NCBI RefSeq assembly: GCF_001661675.2
Contig: NZ_CP019602.1
Coordinates: 1,327,501-1,391,500 of the forward strand
Reading direction: 5' to 3'
Length of the DNA: 64,000 nucleotides
Source of the DNA: Croceicoccus marinus
Lineage (GTDB): Bacteria > Pseudomonadota > Alphaproteobacteria > Sphingomonadales > Sphingomonadaceae
Made by a program: the position numbers and the translations under genes. Of this stretch, positions 38,085 through 47,016 are shown in pieces. The stretch's first letter is position 1; each line of letters opens with the position of its first letter. Below the pieces are notes generated by a model. That model did no database searches and was not told where the DNA came from. It was given only the letters and a program-made list of their open reading frames with translations.

Positions 38085-39298
38085 CCGAACAGCCCCAGCA
38101 GGCCGTTGCGCAGGCGCTGCAGCATGTTCGCCTCGGCCACGTCCTCGGCCGCGACCAAGTCGAAGCGGGCCGGTTCGGCGCCGTCACGCGCGACCAGCAG
38201 TTCGCCCACGCGCTGCCCCTTGCGGATGGGAGCGGCGACGGGGCCCTGATAGCGCATGGTGACATTCGCATCAGCCTTCTGCCCGTGCGGAACCGACAGG
38301 TTGACCGCACGCGACGCGGCCACCGCCACCTGCCGGGATGCGCCGCCCTGCACGGCGACCGTGCCGACGGGCTGGCCCTTGCCATAGATCGTCTGGGCGT
38401 CCCACGACGCAAAGCCCCATTCCATGAAGTCGCGCGCGACCTGCTTGCGCTGGGCGCTCGATTCCGCGCCGCCCAGTACCATGATCAGCCGCCTGCCGTC
38501 ACGCTCCGCCGATCCGACGAAGCCATAGCCAGCCTCGTTCGTGAAGCCGGTCTTCAGACCGTCCGCCCCCTCGACATAGCCCAGGATCGGGTTGCGGTTG
38601 TTCTGCGTGATCTTGTTGTAGCTGAACTTGGGCAGCGCGAAATAGCGCCGGTACAGGTCGCCATGCTCGGTCAGCAGCGCGCGGGTCAGCGTCGCCAGGT
38701 CGCGGGCGCTGGTATAGGTGCGCCCTTCGTCCATCCAGCCGTTGGGCGTGTTGAAATGGCTGTCGTCCATGCCAAGCTTTTCGGCATTGGCGTTCATCAG
38801 CGCGGTCCACCCCTCGATACTGCCCGCCGCGCCCTCGGCCAGGATGACGCAGCCATCATTGGCCGAGACCGTCAGGATCGCCTTCAGCAACGTGTCGACC
38901 GACAGCGACGTATTGGCGACCGAGAACATGGTCGAGCCCTTGCCGCTCCATTCCCGGGCCGTGCGGTCGGATACGGGCAGGCGCTGATCGTGGCTCAGGC
39001 GCCCCTGCTTCAGCAGTTCGAAGGCGGTATAGACCGTCATCAGCTTGGTCAGCGAAGCGGGGATGAAGCGCCGGTCGGCGTCCTTGGCATAGAACGGCAC
39101 GCCGCCATCGGCATCCATGATCAGCGCGATCGGCACCTCGCGCAGCGGGGGATCGAGCGCATCGCCGGCTTGGGTGGCCGTCTGCTTCATCGGCCCCATC
39201 TGCATCGGCCCCGTCTGCGCCATCGGCAGCACGGGTGTCACCGCAAGCGCCACTGCCGCCGCCACGCCCGAAAGACGCTTCATCGTGCCGTAAGTCAT
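38081..39298 (-). CDS. D-alanyl-D-alanine carboxypeptidase (PBP5/6-type)
   Basis: Periplasmic penicillin-binding protein (405 residues) trimming peptidoglycan stem peptides. The start at 39298 (MTYGTMKRLSGVAAAVALAV) has AGGAG about 6 bases upstream and gives a signal peptide. The three active-site motifs are FIPASLTKLMT (SxxK), VSANDGC (SxN) and LKTGFTNEAG (KTG). The C-terminal PBP5_C domain and amphipathic tail (LQRLRNGLLGLFG) suggest membrane anchoring. It leads a coupled dac-tmk-holB series. Confidence 0.94.
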   Translation of the reverse strand: MTYGTMKRLSGVAAAVALAVTPVLPMAQTGPMQMGPMKQTATQAGDALDPPLREVPIALIMDADGGVPFYAKDADRRFIPASLTKLMTVYTAFELLKQGRLSHDQRLPVSDRTAREWSGKGSTMFSVANTSLSVDTLLKAILTVSANDGCVILAEGAAGSIEGWTALMNANAEKLGMDDSHFNTPNGWMDEGRTYTSARDLATLTRALLTEHGDLYRRYFALPKFSYNKITQNNRNPILGYVEGADGLKTGFTNEAGYGFVGSAERDGRRLIMVLGGAESSAQRKQVARDFMEWGFASWDAQTIYGKGQPVGTVAVQGGASRQVAVAASRAVNLSVPHGQKADANVTMRYQGPVAAPIRKGQRVGELLVARDGAEPARFDLVAAEDVAEANMLQRLRNGLLGLFG

Positions 39299-39374
39299 GT
39301 CTGCTCCTGCGAAGCCCGGTCGGCGGGCCACAATCTGCGCGTCGCCATTCGCGCGCTAAAATCCCGGGGTGCGA

Positions 39375-40415
39375 TCAGCGGATCGCGTCTGCCAGCAGAC
39401 CTACCGAAAGAGCGTAATAGTTGGAACAGTTGTAGTCCAGTATCACCCGGTAATTGCTGGTCAGCAGATAGGCGGTCGCGCCCGGTCCGTCCGGTTCGAA
39501 CAGGATGGCGAAGCTGTCGTCCGGGATCGTGCCTTGCGGGCGAATGCCCAGCGCCTTCCATTCGCGCACCGTCTTCCACTGACCGTGACGCTCGAACACC
39601 CGCTCGCACCGCGGCGCGTTCAGCCGGCTGACATTGACCGAGCGGTCGAAATTGCCCGGCACATAGGCGGGCACGCCCCATGGCTCGCCGCGCCGCCAGC
39701 CTGCCTCGACGAAATAGTTGGCGATCGATGCCAGCGTGTCGGCGCGGCTGTTCCAGATGTCGCGCGTGCCGTTGTTGTCGCCGTCCTGCGCGACTTTCAG
39801 CCAGACGCTGGGAAGGAATTGCGGATTGCCGATGGCCCCCGCCCAGCTTCCCGTAAGCTGCTGCCGCGTTACGCCGCGGTCCAGCATCTTGAGCGCCGCG
39901 ATCAGCTCGCTCTCAAACAGCTCGCGCCGGCGTCCTTCATAGGCGAGCGTCGCCAGCGAGCGGATCGTGTCGAAGCCGCCGGTATAGCTGCCGTAGTTCG
40001 TTTCATGCCCCCAGATCGCGATCAGAATCTCGCCCGGCACGCCGTAGCGCTGTTCGATCGAGGGGATCAAAGAGGCATTGGCGGCATAGGTCCGCTGGCC
40101 GCCCCCGATCCGCGCCGCATCGACATGCCGTTCCCGATAGGGCGCGAACGGCGGATAGGACGAGCCCGGTGAATCGGGCGCCTGCGGACGATCGAGTTCG
40201 ACCACGCGGTTGTTGATGGTGAGGCCGTTCAACCCCTCGCGAATCGCGCGGTCGGAGACGCCTTCCGCCCGCGCCTTGCCGGCGACCTCGGCGAGATAGG
40301 CTTCGAACCCCGCCTGGGTATAGACCTGCGCGCCGGCGGTCTGGGCGGTGAACAATACGGCAAGGGCGGCAAGGAAAGCGCAGAAGCGGGCATGGATCGT
40401 CATGCCGGCGTTCAT
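39375..40415 (-). CDS. lytic murein transglycosylase, MltB family
   Basis: A 346-residue secreted glycosylase forming 1,6-anhydro muropeptides. The starts at 40415 (MNAGMTIHARF) or 40403 both lead into a signal peptide ending AQTAGAQ; neither has a clear Shine-Dalgarno. The catalytic Glu is in AIWGHETNYGSYTGG, and SWAGAIGNPQFLPSVWLKVA and DGDNNGTRDIWNS match the MltB fold. The C-terminal peptidoglycan-binding-like part has YNCSNYYALSVGLLAD. It ends 76 bases from the dac gene. Confidence 0.92.
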   Translation of the reverse strand: MNAGMTIHARFCAFLAALAVLFTAQTAGAQVYTQAGFEAYLAEVAGKARAEGVSDRAIREGLNGLTINNRVVELDRPQAPDSPGSSYPPFAPYRERHVDAARIGGGQRTYAANASLIPSIEQRYGVPGEILIAIWGHETNYGSYTGGFDTIRSLATLAYEGRRRELFESELIAALKMLDRGVTRQQLTGSWAGAIGNPQFLPSVWLKVAQDGDNNGTRDIWNSRADTLASIANYFVEAGWRRGEPWGVPAYVPGNFDRSVNVSRLNAPRCERVFERHGQWKTVREWKALGIRPQGTIPDDSFAILFEPDGPGATAYLLTSNYRVILDYNCSNYYALSVGLLADAIR

Positions 40416-40592
40416 GACATAGGCCGGGCCGCGTGTGAATTGCCAACTGACGCAATGCGCCGAAACGATCCTGACCGGCAATGAAACGCCTGCGCCTGCG
40501 TTCGAAAACGAGGCGATGCCATGGCATGCGTGGCGACGCCCTTGCTTCCATGGTGACAAGCGCGAAAGAAGCCGCTAGCGGCGATCCGCGAA

Positions 40593-40682
40593 GGACAGGT
40601 GGCCGAGTGGTTTAAGGCAGCGGTCTTGAAAACCGCCGTGGGTTCACGCTCACCGTGGGTTCGAATCCCACCCTGTCCGCCA
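40593..40682 (+). tRNA. tRNA-Ser(UGA)
   Basis: A 90-base class II tRNA. Acceptor halves GGACAGG and CCTGTCC pair; the anticodon loop CTTGAAA gives UGA; a long variable arm follows; the T arm is GTGGGTTCGAATCCCAC; CCA is encoded. The 3' end abuts an integrase gene and is the likely attachment site of the island. Confidence 0.97.
40655..40682 (+). other. putative island attachment site in the tRNA-Ser 3' end
   Basis: P4-type integrases usually recombine at the T arm and acceptor end of a tRNA gene. The integrase starts 159 bases downstream and reads away from the tRNA. I saw no second copy of this tRNA end before 64000, so the far attachment site is probably outside the window. Confidence 0.6.
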
Positions 40683-40840
40683 AGCCTTGTTCCAGGGCAT
40701 TCCTGGATCTTCTAGAAATCCTCTGAAATCCTGCACTTTTCAGTGCAGTGAGTTCCATGCTATTCCAGCCCGATCCGGAGAAAGCCGGTGGCAAGAGGGG
40801 GCACTTTCGGGGCACCTGCTCGAGAGATTGGGGGCATCGA

Positions 40841-42106
40841 ATGCTGACCGAAGTGCAGTGCAAATCGGCCAAGGCGGTGAGCAAGCCGCAAAAGCTGACC
40901 GACTCTCAGGGGCTGCACCTGTTTGTCACCGTGAACGGTCACAAGTCCTGGCGCTACAAATATCGATTTGGCGGCAAGGAACGGCGGATCGTGTTCGGTC
41001 CCTACCCGGAGATCTCGCTCAAGAAGGCGCGCGAACTGCGCGAGGATGCGAGGCGGGAATTACGCGAGGGGCGCGATCCGGGCGAGGAATACCGCAGGCG
41101 TGCGGCGCGGCGGACGGCTGGGGTAGAGCACGATCATACCTTCGAGGCCGTGGCGCGGCGCTGGCACGAATTGCAGGCGCCGCAATGGAAGGCCCAGCAT
41201 GCACAGGACGTGCTGACGAGCCTGGAAGCGGAAGTGTTCCCGCAGATCGGTGCGCAGGACGTTTCCGAACTGAAGCCGCCAAAAATCCGCGAACTGCTGC
41301 AGGCCGTGCAGGAGCGCGGTGCGATCGAGACCGCGCACCGAATCCGGCAGCGGATCTCGGCAGTGTTCAAGTTCGCGATTGCTTCGGGTCTGGCCGAGAT
41401 GGATCCTGCCGCTTCGATCGGCGCTGCGCTGCGCCCTGTGATCCGCGGCAAGCAGCCCGCCCTGCTCAAGCTGGAACAGGCACGAGCGTTCCTGCAGGCC
41501 TACGAGGCAACTCCCGGCTATGCGACCACGAAGCTCGCCTCGCGCCTGCTAGCGCTGACGGCAGCACGGCCGGGCACGATCCAGACCGCCGAACCGCACG
41601 AGTTCGAGGATATGGAGGGATCCCAGCCTATCTGGCGTATTCCTGCAGCAAAGATGAAGCTGCAGCGCGCGCAATCCGAACTGGACGAGTTCGAGTTCAT
41701 CATCCCGCTCTCGCGGCAGGCCGCCGAGACCGTGCGGGTCGCGGCGGCGTTTGCGCGCAATCGCAAATATCTGTTTCCGTCGGCGCGCCATTCGCATCGC
41801 CCGTTTACGGACAATGCGCTCAACGTGGCGTATCGGCGGGTGCTGGGCTTCGAGGGCAAGCATGTGCCCCATGGCTGGAGAGCCAGCTTCTCGACCATCA
41901 TGAACGAGCGGGCGATCGAACAAGGCAAGCCGGGCGATCGCGCCATCATCGACCTCATGTTGGCGCACCAGCCCGAGGGCGTGGAAGCACGTTACAACCG
42001 GGCCGCCTATATGCCGCGCCGACGCGAACTGGCACAGGAGTGGGCCGACCTGCTGATGGAGGGGCTGGCCTCCGCGGAAGCCTTGCTCGACGCGCCCCGG
42101 CGCTGA
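40841..42106 (+). CDS. tyrosine-type integrase, P4 family
   Basis: Site-specific recombinase of 421 residues. The start at 40841 (MLTEVQCKSAKAVSKPQKLT) begins the DUF4102 arm-binding domain (residues 1-95, DSQGLHLFVTVNGHKSWRYK). A SAM-like core-binding domain follows, then the catalytic domain with the first Arg in LTAARPGTIQ, H-x-x-R in PHGWRASFSTIMNERAI, and a Tyr in EARYNRAAY. It sits directly after tRNA-Ser and defines the island's left end. Confidence 0.94.
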   Translation: MLTEVQCKSAKAVSKPQKLTDSQGLHLFVTVNGHKSWRYKYRFGGKERRIVFGPYPEISLKKARELREDARRELREGRDPGEEYRRRAARRTAGVEHDHTFEAVARRWHELQAPQWKAQHAQDVLTSLEAEVFPQIGAQDVSELKPPKIRELLQAVQERGAIETAHRIRQRISAVFKFAIASGLAEMDPAASIGAALRPVIRGKQPALLKLEQARAFLQAYEATPGYATTKLASRLLALTAARPGTIQTAEPHEFEDMEGSQPIWRIPAAKMKLQRAQSELDEFEFIIPLSRQAAETVRVAAAFARNRKYLFPSARHSHRPFTDNALNVAYRRVLGFEGKHVPHGWRASFSTIMNERAIEQGKPGDRAIIDLMLAHQPEGVEARYNRAAYMPRRRELAQEWADLLMEGLASAEALLDAPRR

Positions 42107-42128
42107 TAGGTGCAGCGGGAGCGTCGGC

Positions 42129-42902
42129 ATGATCGACCGGCGCGACCGCCATGCTGCTTGGCGCAAGAGCTACGACATCAACGATCCCCGCGCTCAGGTC
42201 TCGACCGTTCACTGGAAGCCGAGCGACACAAACAAGGACGCCTTCAAATTCTTCGATGTCATCAAGAAGGCGATCTGGTCCTACTCGGACCACATTCGCG
42301 AGGCCGGCAAGCCGCTGCCGATCTGCGCCAACGCGATGAAGGTGTACGAGGCGCTGATCCGGCACATGGACTTCAGGACCGGCCGCTGCGATCCCTCGCT
42401 CGACACGCTCGCCTCCACCTGCAAGCTCTCGCGCCGCACGGTGGTGCGCCAGCTTGACGTGCTGCGCCGCGAGCAGCTGATCGACTGGACGCGCCGGACA
42501 GTGAAGACCGGCAATGCACCGGGTCAGGGGCCGCAGGTCAGGCAGACCAGCAACGCCTATTTCATTGATATAGCGCGGCTGCCGATCGAGATCCTGCGCA
42601 TGCTGCGCCAGAAGCTGGGCGCCGGTCTGCGCGAGGGTCCGAGCCGCGCACCGGGTTCGGGCGGCGTGCCGTCGCGCCTTGCAGGCAGGACTGCCAGGCT
42701 GGTCTCCAGCCTTGCCGGCTCATTCGTCACAAATCGTGACCAGAGCTTTGCCGGCCTCGCTTCTCGCGACCACTCGGATCGCCTCGCGCACATGTATCGC
42801 GGCGATCCCGACGGCCTGCGCCAGCATCTCGAAATGCTTGGGCTCACAGCTGAGCCTGGTGCGAGTGCCAATCTGGCATTGTACCCCTCCATAAGAAATT
42901 AA
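42129..42902 (+). CDS. helix-turn-helix protein
   Basis: A 257-residue protein 22 bases after the integrase, likely co-transcribed. Residues 60-105 form a winged helix-turn-helix (PSLDTLASTCKLSRRTVVRQ, then LDVLRREQLIDWTRRT), as in replication-associated HTH_36 proteins. The C-terminal third is Arg/Gly/Ser-rich and looks unstructured. It could regulate excision or act in plasmid-like replication of the island; neither is shown by sequence. Confidence 0.75.
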   Translation: MIDRRDRHAAWRKSYDINDPRAQVSTVHWKPSDTNKDAFKFFDVIKKAIWSYSDHIREAGKPLPICANAMKVYEALIRHMDFRTGRCDPSLDTLASTCKLSRRTVVRQLDVLRREQLIDWTRRTVKTGNAPGQGPQVRQTSNAYFIDIARLPIEILRMLRQKLGAGLREGPSRAPGSGGVPSRLAGRTARLVSSLAGSFVTNRDQSFAGLASRDHSDRLAHMYRGDPDGLRQHLEMLGLTAEPGASANLALYPSIRN

Positions 42903-43484
42903 AAGAAATAGACAGAAGGCGCAGCGATGCTTTGACCTGTCGTTTTGCACAAGGAAGCCTGCCCGCGATGTCCACTCGCAGCCGAAAGCGCTGCGTAGGC
43001 GGAACCGGTGCAACGGGCGGCTTCCGCCGCCCGAGGCTTGGCGAAGGGGGCGAGAACAATGCGTCGTACTTGGCACGATTCCGTCGCTCTTATGGCGATG
43101 CCGGAAGCGGCGTGGATGCATCATATTGCAGCGCTGGCGAGCCACCTAATGACGGGAGCTTTGTGAGACCCTCAGCCTCTTTCCGTCCAGCTTCTGGGTG
43201 CGTTAAAAGACACACAGCAAGTGCACGGGCGAGGCGGGGGGGAAAGCATGCGTCTAGGGGGCGCAAAATAAAGCACGGCTCGAGTCGCAAGCCGCCTCAT
43301 CCTCGGGTAGAGAGCCGTTCCTGCTTCCGCTCCTCCGTCGCATGTGCTCTTCCGCACTCGAGCGCTTCGACCAGACCATGGCCAGCCGTAAGCCTCGCTG
43401 CCGCTGTGGCCTTCTGGCTCTGAACGAGTCTGAACCCTAGCAATGCTTGCGGCGGCCTTCGATGTAGGTCGCGCCATCAGCCCC
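42903..43484. other. 580-base stretch without a supported gene
   Basis: Lies between the HTH gene and a transposase remnant. Several short frames exist on both strands, but their products are Arg/Ser-rich with no recognisable domain, as expected of decayed DNA. It is probably eroded island sequence. Confidence 0.5.
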
Positions 43485-43585
43485 GTGTATTCGCATGCAA
43501 CTGATCACTGCGCGGAATGTCATGGCGAACCAGCTAAGGGGGCTCTTAACCTCTTTGGCCTACGGATAGGCTCGGTGAAAACGAC
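43485..43585 (+). pseudogene. IS110-family transposase remnant, part 1
   Basis: Two plus-strand frames in turn read like the middle of an IS110 transposase: ITARNVMANQLRGLL followed, after a frameshift, by NLFGLRIGSVKTT. The frame then runs into the IS66 element at 43586 and resumes at 48589. The left boundary is uncertain because upstream sequence is too decayed to align by eye. Confidence 0.6.
43578..43585. repeat. target-site duplication of the IS66 element, left copy
   Basis: AAAACGAC immediately precedes the left terminal repeat of the IS66 element and is repeated exactly at 48581-48588. Eight-base duplications are the IS66 norm. Confidence 0.9.
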
Positions 43586-43688
43586 GTAACCGTGGGCTGC
43601 AGGCCGCCTTGCTTGGAGCGGGATTGCAGGGTTGATGGCCGCTCCTTTGAATGGAGTGGCAAAGATGGGCGATAGCGAGCCGGACCGA

Positions 43689-43695
43689 GCGAGTA
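43689..43695. repeat. target-site duplication of the IS21 element, left copy
   Basis: GCGAGTA before the IS21 left end (TGTCAATCGG at 43696) is repeated at 46204-46210 directly after the right end. An adjacent A could make it eight bases. Confidence 0.85.
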
Positions 43696-43861
43696 TGTCA
43701 ATCGGCGTTCAATCGGGACCCCCTATCGGCGCGCAAAAGGGACCCCGTTAGCGTTGCATAGATCGATCGACGTTGGGCGCGGGTTTCGCGCTGCTGGCGG
43801 CGTAGGAAGGGCGTAGCCCGACCGGAGGCGTCAGCAGCGCGAAGGCGTTTTTCTGATCGGG

Positions 43862-44590
43862 TCAGCTGCGGTTTTTGAAGCGCCAGCTGTCGTTGCCGGT
43901 CTCGACGATGTCGCAATGGTGGGTGATGCGGTCGAGCAGCGCGGTGGTCATCTTCGGCTCGCCGAACACGGTGGGCCACTCGCCGAAGGCGAGGTTGGTG
44001 GTGATGATGACAGAGGTCTGTTCGTAGAGCTTGCTGATCAGGTGGAACAAGAGCTGCCCGCCGGATCGGGCGAACGGCAGATAGCCCAGTTCATCCAGCA
44101 CCACGAGATCGAGTCTGCCGAGCTGGGCAGCGATGGTGCCGGCCTTTCCGATGCGGGCTTCCTCCTCGAGCCGGGTGACGAGGTCGACGGTGTTGAAGTA
44201 GCGCCCACGGGCACCGGCACGCACGACGCTGGCGGTGATCGCGATAGCCAGGTGGGTCTTGCCCGTCCCTGTGCCGCCGATGAGCACGATATTGCGCCGC
44301 CCTGGCAGGAACGAGCCGGCGTGCAGCGAACGAACGAGTCCTTCGTTGATCGGGCTGCCCTCGAAGACGAAGGCATCGAGGTCCTTGATTACAGGCAGCT
44401 TGGCCGCGGTCATGCGGTAGCGGATCGAGGCGGCATGACGATGCGCGGCTTCGGCACGCAGCAGGTCGGTCAGGATCTCGTGGGTCGTGCGCTTGCGCTG
44501 CAGCCCGGTGGTAACCGCCTCGTCGAAGGCCCCTGCCATGCCCTTGAGGCCGAGAGCGCGCATCGCCTCGATCATCTCATGCCGCTGCAT
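43862..44590 (-). CDS. istB: IS21 helper ATPase IstB
   Basis: A 242-residue AAA+ ATPase that helps IstA choose targets. The start at 44590 ([20 protein letters not shown]) overlaps the end of istA by 14 bases. Walker A is [15 protein letters not shown] and Walker [18 protein letters not shown]; the sensor region [20 protein letters not shown] is typical. The gene appears intact. Confidence 0.94.
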   Translation of the reverse strand: MQRHEMIEAMRALGLKGMAGAFDEAVTTGLQRKRTTHEILTDLLRAEAAHRHAASIRYRMTAAKLPVIKDLDAFVFEGSPINEGLVRSLHAGSFLPGRRNIVLIGGTGTGKTHLAIAITASVVRAGARGRYFNTVDLVTRLEEEARIGKAGTIAAQLGRLDLVVLDELGYLPFARSGGQLLFHLISKLYEQTSVIITTNLAFGEWPTVFGEPKMTTALLDRITHHCDIVETGNDSWRFKNRS

Positions 44591-46091
44591 GGAGGTCTCG
44601 CACCGTATCGTAGCGCGCGCAGTCCGCGATCGGCGGGTGACTGAGCTTGAGATCAACGACCACGTCCAGGGGGCACTCGGGTGGCGGGTCCCGGTATCGG
44701 GCCAGGATGTTGAGGATTACCTCGTCGCTGACGGCCCCGTTATCGAGCGCCTCCCGGATCGCGGCCTCGACCGCTTCCAGACCATCGGTCATTACGGCTG
44801 CCAGTACGCGCACGAAGCGGCGGTCGGCTTCATCACCGCCGCCCAGCTTGCGCCGCAACCGCGTCAGTGCCGGTGGCAGGTCCCACCCCTGGAAGGGCGC
44901 GCCGTTCCGCAAAGCGCCGGGCTTGTTCGCCAGAACGGGCAGGTAATGCCAGGGATCATAGATCGTCCGGTCACGGCCGAAGTGCCGGGCATGCTCGGCG
45001 ATTACCTCGTCGCCGAGGCGCACGACAATGCGGTCGGCATAGGCGCGGACCTGGACGGCCCGCCGCGCAGCCTTGGCCATGACTGAGTAGCGGTTGCGGT
45101 CGAAGCTGATCAGGCACGTGCCGGTCACGGCATGGGCGGTCTCGTGGAAGCCGTCGAAGGGCGCCAACATCGGCTGCAAGGCAGACCGTTCGAGGTCCAG
45201 CGCTTCGGCAACGGTCAGCTCCTTCTGCTCGGGATGCGCGTGCGTTGCGGCCCAGCGCAGGCACTCGGCCTCCAGCCACCCGTTGAGCTCCTCGATGCTG
45301 GCAAAGCGCAGGCGAGGCTGGAAGAACCGGCCCCGGATCGTCTGGACCTGATGTTCGACCTGACCCTTCTCCCATCCCGCCGCCGGCGAGCAAGCGGTCG
45401 GCTCGACCATGTAATGATCGGCCATGACCAGAAAGCGGCGGTTGAACACCCGCTCCTTGCCGACGAACACGGTGGTGACCGCGGTCTTCATGTTATCGTA
45501 GATGCCGCGCAGGGGAACGCCGCCAAAAAAGGCAAAGCCCCGGGCATGGGCGTCGAACACCATCTCCTGCGTCTCGCGCGGATAGGCCCGGACGTAGACA
45601 GCCCGCGACGCACACAGCCGCATCTGCGCCACCTTCACTCGCATCGGCTTGCCCGCGATCTCCACATCCTCGTGGCTCCAGTCGAACTGGTAGGCCTCGC
45701 CGGGCTTGAACATGAGCGGGATGAACGCGGGCGCCCCATCACCCGCATCCTTGCGCCTCGCTTCCGTCCAGCGCCGGGCGTAGCGCCGGACCGCGTCGTA
45801 GGATCCCTCGAACCCCTCACGGCACAGCAGATCATGGATCCGGGTCATGCGCAGCCGATCACGCCGGTGCCGGGCCTCGTTCTCCGCCAGCAGCGTGTCG
45901 AGCCGCTCCTGAAACGGCCCAAGCCGGGGCAGCGGTTGAACCGTGCGGCGATAATCGAATGCGCCTTCTGGTGCCCGGATCGCCTTGCGCACCACCTTGC
46001 GGGATAACCGCAGATCGCGCGCAATCGCCTTGATCGCCTTCCCGCTCGCGTGCTCCCGCCGAATCCGAACAATCGTCTCCACCACCAACAT
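44577..46091 (-). CDS. istA: IS21 transposase IstA
   Basis: A 504-residue DDE transposase. An N-terminal helix-turn-helix ([20 protein letters not shown]) is followed by the integrase core with catalytic residues in [12 protein letters not shown] (Asp), [10 protein letters not shown] (Asp) and [12 protein letters not shown] (Glu). The C-terminal part binds IstB. No frameshift is seen, so the element may be active. Confidence 0.94.
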   Translation of the reverse strand: MLVVETIVRIRREHASGKAIKAIARDLRLSRKVVRKAIRAPEGAFDYRRTVQPLPRLGPFQERLDTLLAENEARHRRDRLRMTRIHDLLCREGFEGSYDAVRRYARRWTEARRKDAGDGAPAFIPLMFKPGEAYQFDWSHEDVEIAGKPMRVKVAQMRLCASRAVYVRAYPRETQEMVFDAHARGFAFFGGVPLRGIYDNMKTAVTTVFVGKERVFNRRFLVMADHYMVEPTACSPAAGWEKGQVEHQVQTIRGRFFQPRLRFASIEELNGWLEAECLRWAATHAHPEQKELTVAEALDLERSALQPMLAPFDGFHETAHAVTGTCLISFDRNRYSVMAKAARRAVQVRAYADRIVVRLGDEVIAEHARHFGRDRTIYDPWHYLPVLANKPGALRNGAPFQGWDLPPALTRLRRKLGGGDEADRRFVRVLAAVMTDGLEAVEAAIREALDNGAVSDEVILNILARYRDPPPECPLDVVVDLKLSHPPIADCARYDTVRDLHAAA

Positions 46092-46227
46092 CCCGATCTC
46101 ACCACCTGGAAAACCAGGCGGTCAACTACACCATCAGAATGAAGGGTCCCTTTTAGACGCCGATCACCCCTCTAACAGGGTCCCTTTTGCACGCCGATCC
46201 ACAGCGAGTACGCATATGAGTGGTCAT

Positions 46228-46611
46228 ATGAGTACTCGCATTGAGGTTGTCGGGCGGGTTTCAGGCCGACGACGCTGGACGGTGGAGCAGAAGCTGGCGA
46301 TCCTGCGGGATGCATTTGGGCCCGGCGGCTCGGTCCGCGCGGCGTGTGAGCAGCACGAGATTGGCAGCGGATCCATTTATACATGGCGACGACAGGCCAT
46401 GTCGGGAGAACTGGTCGGCGTCTCGCCTCTATCGGTGCCGGCATTTTCCGAGGTTGAAGTCGCGGATCCGGTTGTCAGCGACGGCGCGCCGCCCGTGCCG
46501 TCTCATTGCGGGCATATCAGGATCGAACTGCCGACAGGTGTCCGCCTGACTGTGGATGCGATGGTCGATGGCAAAGCCCTGGCTCGCGTGATCTCGGTAT
46601 TGAGCCTTTGA
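46228..46611 (+). CDS. tnpA: IS66 TnpA accessory protein
   Basis: A 127-residue Tnp_1/IS3-type helix-turn-helix protein (VSGRRRWTVEQKLAILRDAF, then GSIYTWRRQAMSGEL). The ATG at 46228 (MSTRIEVVGR) or 46216 (MSGHMSTR) starts the gene. The nested IS21 element ends 12-24 bases upstream, so the native promoter region is displaced. It overlaps tnpB (TTGA). Confidence 0.88.
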   Translation: MSTRIEVVGRVSGRRRWTVEQKLAILRDAFGPGGSVRAACEQHEIGSGSIYTWRRQAMSGELVGVSPLSVPAFSEVEVADPVVSDGAPPVPSHCGHIRIELPTGVRLTVDAMVDGKALARVISVLSL

Positions 46612-46955
46612 TACCCCTGCCACCCTCGACGCGAGTTTACCTGGCGTGCGGCGCGACAGACATGAGGAAGGGATTTGATGGCCTGGCGGTCCTGGTCCAG
46701 CAGGTGTTGGAGCATTCACCCCATAGCGGCGCGCTGTTCGCGTTCCGCGGCAAGCGTGGCGATCTGATCAAGCTGCTCTGGTTCGATGGCCAAGGCATGT
46801 GCCTCTTTTCCAAGCGTATGGATCGCGGCAAATTCGTCTGGCCAATGACAAAGACGGGCAAAGTCAGCCTGACCTCAGCGCAGCTTTCCATGCTTCTCGA
46901 AGGTATCGACTGGCGTCGTCCCGAGCGCACCACAGCGCCGCTTCTGGCGGGCTAA
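46608..46955 (+). CDS. tnpB: IS66 TnpB (Orf2) protein
   Basis: A 115-residue IS66 Orf2 protein. The TTG at 46608 overlaps the tnpA stop and gives the canonical beginning (M)IPLPPSTRVYLACGATDM, followed by RKGFDGLAVLVQQVL and KRGDLIKLLWFDGQGMCLFS. Required for IS66 transposition together with TnpA and TnpC; its biochemical role is unclear. Confidence 0.92.
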   Translation: MIPLPPSTRVYLACGATDMRKGFDGLAVLVQQVLEHSPHSGALFAFRGKRGDLIKLLWFDGQGMCLFSKRMDRGKFVWPMTKTGKVSLTSAQLSMLLEGIDWRRPERTTAPLLAG

Positions 46956-47016
46956 AAAGTAGCGGATTTGCGCGGTTTTTCTAGCGAATAGCGGCCTATT
47001 GTGCTAATGGATCGCG

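Larger units (their letters stand above)
43696..46203 (-). mobile_element. IS21-family insertion sequence
   Basis: A 2508-base element with ends TGT...ACA and genes istA and istB on the minus strand. Two related 22-base repeats lie inside each end: ATCGGCGTTCAATCGGGACC at 43701 and ATCGGCGCGCAAAAGGGACC at 43725 on the left; the complements of ATCGGCGTCTAAAAGGGACC at 46143-46164 and ATCGGCGTGCAAAAGGGACC at 46177-46198 on the right. Multiple end repeats are the IS21 transposase binding sites. A 7-base target duplication confirms transposition into the IS66 element. Confidence 0.93.

Noticed and set aside
42932..43477. Several short frames on both strands before the IS cluster
   Set aside because: Their products are Arg/Ser/Pro-rich with no start signal or recognisable domain.
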